From: an uncultured Acetatifactor sp.
GTDB lineage: Bacteria > Bacillota > Clostridia > Lachnospirales > Lachnospiraceae
Length of the DNA: 11,724 bases
Assembly: GCA_934394515.1 (NCBI GenBank)
Contig: CAKRRU010000080.1
Coordinates: 1 to 11,724, forward strand
Direction of reading: 5' to 3'
In this document: one piece after another, positions 1 to 5,638 of the stretch
How positions within the stretch are numbered: position 1 is the stretch's first letter
Layout of the letters: each line of letters starts with the position of its first letter
Notes under the pieces: generated by a model
Told to the model about the DNA's origin: nothing
The model's database searches: none
Seen by the model: the letters and a program-made list of their open reading frames with translations, nothing else
Made by a program: the position numbers and the translations under genes

Positions 1-101
1 AAACAGGGCAAAGCAGAAGTTAGTCGTGCAATTCTTTTTCTGAAGCATGGCAGTAGAAGTTACTAATGCAATCAACTAAAAATAAATTTTGTGCAACTTT
101 T

Positions 102-142
102 CACCCTGCAATTACGTCTAGTATATTGTAGGGTGATTTTTT
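102..142 (+). terminator. Intrinsic terminator of an unseen upstream gene
   Basis: An 11-bp stem (102-112 with 125-135, containing one G-T wobble) encloses a 12-base loop and is followed by six T residues (137-142). This is the standard Rho-independent form. It should end transcription from a gene left of the window and insulates the regulator gene at 261. The left arm contains one of the TGCAAT motifs discussed in the findings. Confidence 0.75.
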
Positions 143-168
143 AATAATTACGATGCAGAAAATATACA

Positions 169-196
169 TTTACAGAATAGAGTGAAAGCAGATAAT
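169..196 (+). promoter_or_regulatory. Putative sigma-A promoter of the orphan response regulator
   Basis: TTTACA (169-174) and GATAAT (191-196) are each one mismatch from consensus and are separated by 16 bases. The predicted start near 203 gives a leader of about 58 bases before the ATG at 261. The placement is by eye only; a near-consensus hexamer pair is common in AT-rich DNA. Confidence 0.45.
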
Positions 197-260
197 GGGG
201 AGCGGACGATACGACAAATATCTGAGAAATGACAGTACGAAAGGCGGTAAGGTGTAAAGC

Positions 261-959
261 ATGGAGAGAAAGGTTGCGGTTTACAATAACAATACAGGTG
301 TGGCAGAGACGATGAGTGCGCTTCTCGCAGGAGAAGGAATGAAGATGATCGCAGTGACGGGAAAGGCGCAGTTAAAGGAACTGTTGAGAGCACAGGCAAT
401 TCAGCTTCTTTTGCTGGATGTAGAGCTGGACGGCACAGGATGGGGCGATGGAATCGAACTGATCACAGAGATCCGCAATATGACGACGATCCCCATCATT
501 ATCATATCGGCACAGAAAGCGGAAACCGCGAAAATCATGGCATTGAATGCCGGTGCGGACGACTATGTGACGAGTGGTTACAATCCGCTGGAACTGCTGG
601 CGAGAGTCAAATCACAGCTCCGCCGCTATCTGCAGCTGGTGAACCTCTGCGAAAATATTGATAAAATCTATCGCGTAGACGGTCTGGAGATCAACGACAG
701 AAACCGCACGGTCACGGTAGACGGTCGTGATGTGAAGATGACACCCATCGAATATAAGATCTTAAGACTCCTGGTGCAGGAGAGTGGAAAGGTGCTTTCA
801 ATCAGTCAGATCTACGAATCTATCTGGCACATGCAGGCAATCGGCGCAGACAATACCATTGCCGTGCATATCCGCCATATCAGAGAGAAAATAGAGCGTA
901 ATCCGAAGGAGCCCAGATACCTGAAGGTGGTATGGGGAACCGGATATAAGGTAGGATGA
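261..959 (+). CDS. OmpR/PhoB-type response regulator with a degenerate receiver
   Basis: This 232-residue protein has the length of a full OmpR/PhoB regulator, a cytoplasmic DNA-binding transcription factor. Residues 4-122 form a receiver fold and about 136-232 the winged-helix effector, with a recognition helix around 198-212 and the usual terminal hairpin WGTGYKVG. The phosphoacceptor Asp53 and the switch Ser83 are present. However, the acidic pair that binds Mg2+ is Asn9-Asn10, and the invariant lysine (normally T-K-P-F) is Ser105 in TSGYNP. Such receivers usually cannot be phosphorylated normally, so it probably acts independently of phosphorylation or through another signal (inference). 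The ATG at 261 has TAAGGTG (248-254) six bases upstream. No sensor kinase lies next to it, and terminators bound it on both sides, so it is a monocistronic orphan. Its targets are unknown. Confidence 0.9.
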   Translation: MERKVAVYNNNTGVAETMSALLAGEGMKMIAVTGKAQLKELLRAQAIQLLLLDVELDGTGWGDGIELITEIRNMTTIPIIIISAQKAETAKIMALNAGADDYVTSGYNPLELLARVKSQLRRYLQLVNLCENIDKIYRVDGLEINDRNRTVTVDGRDVKMTPIEYKILRLLVQESGKVLSISQIYESIWHMQAIGADNTIAVHIRHIREKIERNPKEPRYLKVVWGTGYKVG

Positions 960-980
960 AAAAAAGATTGTCAACAAGTG

Positions 981-1011
981 TGTCCTCTGCGTCAGCAGGG
1001 GACATTTTTTT
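981..1011 (+). terminator. Intrinsic terminator after the response regulator
   Basis: TGTCCTCTGC (981-990) pairs with GCAGGGGACA (995-1004) across a GTCA tetraloop, with one wobble pair. Seven T residues follow (1005-1011). It starts 21 bases past the regulator's stop codon and separates it from the c-di-GMP operon. Confidence 0.9.
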
Positions 1012-1042
1012 CAGAGTTTGTCTAAGTTTGACAGGATGACTA

Positions 1043-1071
1043 TTTACTTTAGTACTTTTGTAGGATATACT
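1043..1071 (+). promoter_or_regulatory. Putative promoter of the GGDEF/HD-GYP operon
   Basis: TTTACT (1043-1048) and TATACT (1066-1071) are 17 bases apart, matching 4/6 and 5/6 of the sigma-A hexamers. A consensus TTGACA also occurs at 1028-1033, but only a poor -10 lies at the right distance from it. Transcription from near 1078 would put all three mini-hairpins (1092-1156) in the 5' leader. Confidence 0.5.
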
Positions 1072-1091
1072 GAGTAGTATGAAAAAAAGTA

Positions 1092-1156
1092 GTTGCGAAG
1101 CAACGGCAATGAGCGAACGAATCTCCTGCAAAGCAGGATGTAGAGTGCGATAGCAC
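1092..1156 (+). other. Leader with three consecutive mini-hairpins
   Basis: Three perfect short hairpins lie in a row: GTTGC-GAA-GCAAC (1092-1104), TCCTGC-AAA-GCAGGA (1124-1138) and GTGC-GATA-GCAC (1145-1156). All three close with a GC step around a purine-rich loop, and the first contains the GCGAAGC core known for unusually stable mini-hairpins. The last one ends 14 bases before the ATG at 1171. There is no T-tract, so these are not terminators. I do not recognise a named riboswitch. The element could be an RNA regulatory leader, a dispersed repeat of REP/MITE-like type, or a processing site. The structure is seen directly; the function is unknown. Confidence 0.5.
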
Positions 1157-1170
1157 GAATTCATGAGCTT

Positions 1171-3159
1171 ATGATACTACGACATGAAAACACGGATCTA
1201 AGCACGATAACGAAAGAGAGCGTAGCAATGACGAAGCAGGAAGCGGAACAAATGCAGGAACGTTTACGACAGATATTCCCTATTGTGCGCCTGTTGGAAG
1301 AGACTGCAATACCGGAAAACAGAGAGGATATTTCTTCCGGAAAGACAGAGGAAGGTTGTCAGTGCTTTGCTTTTTGGAATAAAACGGTACCCTGTGCAAA
1401 TTGTATCTCCAGAGAAGCATTGCGCACGAAGGGACAATTAGTCAAAATAGAATTTCTGGATGAAGAGATCTATCAGGTGATTGCGAAATACGTAGAAGTA
1501 GATGGTCAGCCCTGTGTGATAGAAATGCTGGAGCCGTTAGATGAAGAGACACTGATGGATTCTGAAGGCAGGGAAAAGCTGATGAAGCGGCTCAGTGGAT
1601 ATGACGATAAGTTATACCGGGATGCATTGACCGGCGTCTACAATCGCAGGTTCTATGAGGAACGTGTGCGGTATATGACCCGCAGGGCCGGTGTGGCCAT
1701 GATCGACCTGGATGATTTTAAACTGTATAATGATGCCTACGGTCATCATGCCGGGGATATGGTATTGGATAAGATTGTGGGAATCATACAGAGTGATATC
1801 CGTAAGACGGATATGCTGATCCGTATGGGTGGAGATGAGTTTCTTCTTGTCCTGCCGGAGATCTCGGAAGGAGCCTTTGAGATAAAGCTTGGGAGAATCC
1901 GACAACATATTCACGAAGCGAAAATTCAGGAATTTTCCCAGATAAAACTGTCGGTGAGTATTGGTGGGGTCATGTCCGACGGAGAGACGATCGAAGAGAC
2001 TATGAAGAGAGCAGACCGCCTGATGTATCAGGCCAAGATCTGCAAAAACACCGTAGTCACTCAGCGGGATGAGACACAGGACAACAGCAATCCTGCGGAA
2101 AGCGTTGGAGAACGACTTAAAATTCTCATCGTGGATGACTCGGAGAATAACAGACAGCTGCTTACTGAAATGTTGAAGGATAATTATGACATTATAGAGG
2201 CAGAAGACGGAGAGAAAGCAATAGAAAAGTTACACGAAAGAGGGGGAGATATTGCACTGGTGCTTTTGGATCTTCTGATGCCTGTGATGGATGGCTTTGA
2301 TGTGCTGGCATATATGGGGAAGAATAAGTGGCTGGAGGAAATTCCTGTCATCATGATCTCCAGTGAAGATTCCGCTCCTTACGTAAAGCGTGCTTATGAA
2401 CTGGGAGCCACTGATTATATCGGCAGACCTTTTGATGAGAATATTGTTTATCGTCGTGTACAGAACACAATTAAGCTGTATGCAAAGCAGAGAAGACTGG
2501 CGGCATTAGTAAGCAGCCAGATTTATGAAAAAGAGAAAAACAATCAAATGATGATCAGCATTCTGAGTCATATTGTAGAATTCCGCAACGGCGAAAGCGG
2601 TATGCATGTAATGCGGATCAATATGATCACGGGAATGCTGTTGGAGCGGCTGGCAGTAAAGTCGGATAAATATCCTCTGTCCTGGGCAGAGAGATCCCTG
2701 ATCACGATGGCGTCATCCCTGCATGACATCGGCAAGATCGGTATCCCCGAGGAGATTCTGAATAAGCCCGGGAAGCTGACCGGGGAAGAATTTGAAATTA
2801 TGAAGCAGCACAGTGCAATCGGCGCAGAGATGCTGCAAAGTCTGAAGAGATATCAGGACGAGGAGCTGTTGAAGATCGCTTATGAGATCTGTCGGTGGCA
2901 CCATGAACGATACGACGGCAGAGGTTACCCGGACGGATTGAAGGGAGAGGAGATTCCGTTATCCGCACAGGTGGTCTCCCTGGCAGATGTGTATGATGCG
3001 CTGGTAAGTGAGCGTGTTTATAAAAAAGCATTTTCACCGGAAAAAGCATTGGAGATGATCCAGAACGGCGAATGTGGCAGCTTTAATCCTCTTTTACTGG
3101 AATGCCTGGTGGATATCAGGGACAGGGTGAAGGAAGAATACGAACAAAGAGAGGAATAA
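1171..3159 (+). CDS. Cys-cluster sensor, GGDEF, REC and HD-GYP c-di-GMP protein
   Basis: This 662-residue soluble protein carries both c-di-GMP synthesis and degradation modules. Residues 20-130 form a PAS-like N-terminal module with four cysteines (C63, C65, C75, C78). Residues 149-293 are a diguanylate cyclase domain with intact GGDEF (220-224) and the RxxD inhibitory site (211-214) five residues ahead. Residues 316-435 are a receiver with D322-D323 and phosphoacceptor D367, but Arg419 replaces the conserved lysine. Residues 450-650 are an HD-GYP phosphodiesterase with H479, H518-D519, H547, H577-H578, GYP (585-587) and D606 all in place. Both active sites therefore look competent, and the receiver between them may switch the balance (inference). 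There are no membrane segments. The start is uncertain: the ATG at 1171 has no clear ribosome binding site, and Met20 (ATG at 1228, preceded by AGAGAG) may be the true start. The HPt gene follows after six bases. Confidence 0.92.
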   Translation: MILRHENTDLSTITKESVAMTKQEAEQMQERLRQIFPIVRLLEETAIPENREDISSGKTEEGCQCFAFWNKTVPCANCISREALRTKGQLVKIEFLDEEIYQVIAKYVEVDGQPCVIEMLEPLDEETLMDSEGREKLMKRLSGYDDKLYRDALTGVYNRRFYEERVRYMTRRAGVAMIDLDDFKLYNDAYGHHAGDMVLDKIVGIIQSDIRKTDMLIRMGGDEFLLVLPEISEGAFEIKLGRIRQHIHEAKIQEFSQIKLSVSIGGVMSDGETIEETMKRADRLMYQAKICKNTVVTQRDETQDNSNPAESVGERLKILIVDDSENNRQLLTEMLKDNYDIIEAEDGEKAIEKLHERGGDIALVLLDLLMPVMDGFDVLAYMGKNKWLEEIPVIMISSEDSAPYVKRAYELGATDYIGRPFDENIVYRRVQNTIKLYAKQRRLAALVSSQIYEKEKNNQMMISILSHIVEFRNGESGMHVMRINMITGMLLERLAVKSDKYPLSWAERSLITMASSLHDIGKIGIPEEILNKPGKLTGEEFEIMKQHSAIGAEMLQSLKRYQDEELLKIAYEICRWHHERYDGRGYPDGLKGEEIPLSAQVVSLADVYDALVSERVYKKAFSPEKALEMIQNGECGSFNPLLLECLVDIRDRVKEEYEQREE

Positions 3160-3165
3160 ATACAG

Positions 3166-3516
3166 ATGACAGTACAGGAATGCTACGAGAGTATGGGATC
3201 CGATTTCGAAGGTGTATTGGGCAGAATGGGAAGCGAGGCAATGGTGAAGCGATTTGCCTTGAAATTCCTCGATGATCCCAGCTATGGGAATCTGGTAAAG
3301 GCAGTGGAAGAACAGAATGCGGAGGAGGCTTTCCGCGCAGCTCATACCTTAAAAGGAATCTGTCTGAATCTGGGACTGGACAGACTTTATAAGGTCAGTG
3401 CGCTCCTTACGGAGAAGCTCAGAGGCAGAGAGTTCGACGGATACGAAGAAGCGTACGGGGAAGTACAGAAGGAGTATCGAAATACCATAGATGAGATCCG
3501 AAACATGGCAGAATAG
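3166..3516 (+). CDS. Stand-alone HPt phosphotransfer protein
   Basis: This 116-residue protein is one histidine phosphotransfer domain. The phosphorylatable histidine is His60 in AAHTLKGICLNLG, which matches the family core (H-x-L-K-G, then L-G), within an all-helical sequence of the usual length. HPt proteins carry phosphate between receiver domains and have no catalytic activity of their own. The gene starts six bases after the GGDEF/HD-GYP stop codon, and its AGAGAGG-like ribosome binding site lies inside the upstream gene's end, so the two are surely co-transcribed. The natural partner is the REC domain of the upstream protein. The hybrid kinases further downstream end in REC domains and lack HPt domains, so they are possible donors (inference). 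Confidence 0.9.
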   Translation: MTVQECYESMGSDFEGVLGRMGSEAMVKRFALKFLDDPSYGNLVKAVEEQNAEEAFRAAHTLKGICLNLGLDRLYKVSALLTEKLRGREFDGYEEAYGEVQKEYRNTIDEIRNMAE

Positions 3517-3558
3517 ATCTGGAGACAGGAACAGACTTATGAGAGGATAAGGATTAAA

Positions 3559-3786
3559 GTGCCTACGCAGATTTCAGAAAAAAATATGCACCGGAAGTAC
3601 GTGCGGCAGGAAGAACTGCAGAAGGAGAGAGACAGAGCCAATCAGGTGAAGATTGTGATCCGTGGAAGTCTGTATCCGGGAGTACTGGTAAATATCAATG
3701 GCAGCAGATGGAATTCCAAACCCATTAAGAACGTTACACTGAAGAAAAAAGAGGGTGCCATTTCCGTATTTCGGACCGGAGTTTGA
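3559..3786 (+). CDS. Short protein resembling the C-terminal tail of FapA/DUF342
   Basis: This 75-residue reading frame starts at GTG with AAGGA (3549-3553) five bases upstream. Residues 1-29 are charged and probably helical (EELQKERDRANQ). Residues 30-75 contain KIVIRGSLYPGVLVNING and a closing beta-rich stretch resembling the end of FapA-family (DUF342) polymerising proteins, where a coiled coil leads into a VYPGV-type strand. The full family members are several hundred residues long, so nearly all of the beta-helix is missing. The frame is open back to the HPt stop (TAG, 3514-3516), with which it is in phase. It may be a decayed remnant of a third operon gene or a genuine small protein; the acceptable ribosome binding site and intact 3' end keep the second option open. 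The family assignment is from remembered motif similarity. Confidence 0.55.
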   Translation: MPTQISEKNMHRKYVRQEELQKERDRANQVKIVIRGSLYPGVLVNINGSRWNSKPIKNVTLKKKEGAISVFRTGV

Positions 3787-3827
3787 AAAGCTGGCAATCG
3801 CTAAATAAATGAGAAAATAACAAGAAT

Positions 3828-3868
3828 CTCTGTGCAGACGCATGAATCGTATCTGCATGGAGTTTTTT
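3828..3868 (+). terminator. Intrinsic terminator ending the c-di-GMP operon
   Basis: CTCTGTGCAGA (3828-3838) pairs with TCTGCATGGAG (3852-3862) to give an 11-bp stem with two wobble pairs around a 13-base loop. Six T residues follow (3863-3868). It lies 41 bases past the stop codon of the FapA-tail protein. Confidence 0.85.
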
Positions 3869-3892
3869 CATATTCTGCGGCGGTCGTGTTGC

Positions 3893-3921
3893 TTGACAAA
3901 GCAATATAAATATATTATTGT
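3893..3921 (+). promoter_or_regulatory. Putative promoter of the TraX-family gene
   Basis: A consensus TTGACA (3893-3898) is followed after 17 bases by TATTGT (3916-3921, 4/6 of the -10 consensus) in very AT-rich DNA. The predicted start is near 3928, giving a leader of about 36 bases. It lies just behind the terminator at 3828-3868. Confidence 0.6.
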
Positions 3922-3963
3922 ACTAATTAAATAATACAAACAAGACGAGGATGGAACATAAGG

Positions 3964-4794
3964 ATGCAGACAGAAGTAATACAGACAGGGAAAATAAAGG
4001 GAAAACGGGGTCTCAGCAGTGCAGTGCTGAAAAATATTGCGGTAGTGACCATGCTGATCGATCATATCGGGGCAGTGATCGTAATAAGGCTGCTGATTCA
4101 AAAAGGATTGTACGGAGCTGTGGCGGATCAGGAAACCTATATTGCCTGGCTGGGACAGAATCGTGGAATGTATGGCACCTACATGGCAATGCGTATCATC
4201 GGCAGATTGGCGTTCCCCATATACTGCTTTTTGCTGGTAGAGGGATTTCAAAGGACTCACAATGGGAAAAGATATTTGGGAAGAATGCTTTTATTTGCAC
4301 TGATTTCGGAGGTACCGTTTGACCTGGCTTTCAGCGGAAGGCTCTGGAATATGCAATACCAGAATGTATTTTTCACACTTTTCATCGGTCTCATGGTGAT
4401 TGCCGGACTTCGGCTGGTGGATCAGCGGCTGTCGGATCCGGAGACATGGAGGAAGCTTGCGGGTGTGGGACTTTATGCTGTCATTATCGCTGCAGGCAGT
4501 GTGTTGGCTCTGGTTCTTAAGACGGATTACAGCTTTAAGGGAATCCTTGCGATCACGGTATTGTATTTGTTCCGCAGCCGCCGGAAAGCGCAGATCTGGG
4601 CAGGCGTCATTGCATTTTTACTGATGGACGGTCTGGAGATGATCGCAGCACTTTCGTTTCTTTTGATCTGGTTCTACAACGGAGCAAGAGGGCGGCAGAA
4701 TAAATATTTCTTTTACTTTTTCTATCCCGCGCATCTGCTGCTTTTGTGGGTTATCTGTGTTGTGATGGGAATTGCGGGAATTCCTGCAATCTGA
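3964..4794 (+). CDS. TraX-family integral membrane protein
   Basis: This 276-residue polytopic membrane protein has about eight hydrophobic segments (roughly 21-45, 75-93, 106-122, 135-150, 166-185, 190-204, 210-238 and 248-270). TraX-family features are visible: an early LIDHIG motif (31-36, with D33 and H34), GRLAFPIYCFLLVEGF (80-95), SEVPFDL (115-121), QNVFFT (133-138) and a terminal FYPAHLLLL (253-261). TraX of the F plasmid acetylates the N-terminus of pilin. Chromosomal relatives in Firmicutes are common and their substrate is not known. No pilus or conjugation gene lies nearby, so acyl transfer to some other envelope substrate is only a guess. The ATG follows GAGG at 3947-3950, a rather wide spacing; an overlapping frame from ATG 3951 lacks any family features. 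The ABC pair follows after 55 bases and may be co-transcribed. Confidence 0.85.
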   Translation: MQTEVIQTGKIKGKRGLSSAVLKNIAVVTMLIDHIGAVIVIRLLIQKGLYGAVADQETYIAWLGQNRGMYGTYMAMRIIGRLAFPIYCFLLVEGFQRTHNGKRYLGRMLLFALISEVPFDLAFSGRLWNMQYQNVFFTLFIGLMVIAGLRLVDQRLSDPETWRKLAGVGLYAVIIAAGSVLALVLKTDYSFKGILAITVLYLFRSRRKAQIWAGVIAFLLMDGLEMIAALSFLLIWFYNGARGRQNKYFFYFFYPAHLLLLWVICVVMGIAGIPAI

Positions 4795-4807
4795 CGAAAA
4801 GTGTAAG

Positions 4808-4826
4808 ACTCTGTGAAGAACAGAGT
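4808..4826 (+). other. Small perfect hairpin between TraX and NatA-like genes
   Basis: ACTCTGT (4808-4814) and ACAGAGT (4820-4826) form a perfect 7-bp stem with a GAAGA loop. There is no T-tract, so it is not a normal terminator. It ends 10 bases before the AGGAGG of the ATPase gene and could affect mRNA processing or translation. The function is not known, and chance is possible. Confidence 0.35.
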
Positions 4827-4849
4827 GGATGATGAGAGGAGGTAATGAA

Positions 4850-5638
4850 ATGGAGGAACTGATCCGGATACAGGAGATCAGCAAGACGTTTCATCTGTCT
4901 GCAAAACAGCGAAAAACGGAACGCAGTGCATTGAAGGTGAAAACGGCGGTGGATCATGTGAGCTTTTGTGTACGGAAGGGAGAAGTGTTCGGACTATTGG
5001 GACCCAACGGAGCCGGCAAGACCACGACACTGCGTATGTTGGCGACGTTGTTGAAGCCGGACAGCGGAGATGCCTTGTTGGATGGCAGCAGCATAGTGAC
5101 TCAGCCGGAGCAGGTAAGACGGAAAATAGGATTTCTCACCAGTGAACTGAAGCTGGAGGATTTTTTTACCCCGGATTATTTGTATGACTTTTTCTCTGAA
5201 CTGTATGGAATTCCGGCAGACAGGAGGGATGTCCGGAAAGCCATGCTTTTCGAACGCTTTGGTATTCGGGAGTTTGCACAGGTGCGGATCAGGGATCTGT
5301 CCACGGGAATGAAGCAGAAGGTCTCTCTGGTGATTTCCCTGGTGCATGATCCGCAGATCATTATTTTTGATGAACCTACCAACGGACTGGATATTCTGAC
5401 GGCAAAGGTGGTGACGGACTTTCTGTCAGATCTGAAGGATGAGGGGAAAACGATCATTCTCTCCACCCATATATTTACCCTGGTAGAGAAAATCTGTGAC
5501 CGTGTGGGAATTATGATCAACGGACGTATGGCAGCCTGTGAGGATCTGTGGACGCTCTGTGGGGAGAAAAGCCTGGAGGAACGCTTCTTTGAGATCTATG
5601 AAGCTGTAAACAGGGAAGGAGAAGCACATGAAGAATAA
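4850..5638 (+). CDS. NatA-like ABC transporter ATP-binding protein
   Basis: This 262-residue ATPase powers the membrane protein encoded next to it. Numbering from ATG 4850, the motifs are Walker A GPNGAGKT (51-58), the signature LSTGMKQ (150-156), Walker B IIIFDEP with D174 and E175, the D-loop NGLD (178-181) and the H-loop His207 in ILSTH. The run after Walker A (TLRMLATLLKP) and the IGFLTSEL segment resemble NatA, the ATPase of the Bacillus NatAB Na+ exporter, as does the neighbouring gene. Substrate cannot be read from the sequence. The start is ATG 4850 because a consensus AGGAGG (4837-4842) lies seven bases upstream; an upstream in-frame ATG at 4829 would place that site inside the coding region. 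The permease gene overlaps the 3' end by 11 bases, which indicates translational coupling. Confidence 0.92.
   Translation: MEELIRIQEISKTFHLSAKQRKTERSALKVKTAVDHVSFCVRKGEVFGLLGPNGAGKTTTLRMLATLLKPDSGDALLDGSSIVTQPEQVRRKIGFLTSELKLEDFFTPDYLYDFFSELYGIPADRRDVRKAMLFERFGIREFAQVRIRDLSTGMKQKVSLVISLVHDPQIIIFDEPTNGLDILTAKVVTDFLSDLKDEGKTIILSTHIFTLVEKICDRVGIMINGRMAACEDLWTLCGEKSLEERFFEIYEAVNREGEAHEE

Noticed and set aside
1..30. ACAGGGCAAA near the left edge resembles a conserved piece of the c-di-GMP-I riboswitch.
   Set aside because: The following bases do not form the rest of the aptamer, no second helix with a receptor is visible, and the terminator at 102-142 belongs to an upstream transcript.
148..399. 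Minus-strand frames of 60-190 codons throughout the window, for example this one and 9892-10452.
   Set aside because: They lie opposite well-supported genes, lack ribosome binding sites and recognisable domains, and have compositions expected of antisense shadows.
1092..1156. Considered as a short CRISPR array or a terminator.
   Set aside because: The three hairpins differ in sequence, spacing is irregular (1092, 1124, 1145), and no T-tract follows.
3514..3558. The HPt stop codon TAG is in frame with the FapA-tail reading frame, which could suggest read-through to a fusion protein.
   Set aside because: The GTG start at 3559 has its own ribosome binding site, the 14 intervening codons look like spacer, and there is no recognised read-through signal.
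3951..4322. An overlapping + strand frame of 123 codons starting at ATG 3951, close behind GAGG.
   Set aside because: Its product is low-complexity and charged, with no family features, whereas the frame from 3964 is a clear TraX-family membrane protein through the same bases.
4771..4790. A near-palindrome around GGAATTCC at the 3' end of the TraX gene.
   Set aside because: It has two mismatches, no loop and lies in coding sequence whose residues (MGIAGIPAI) explain it.
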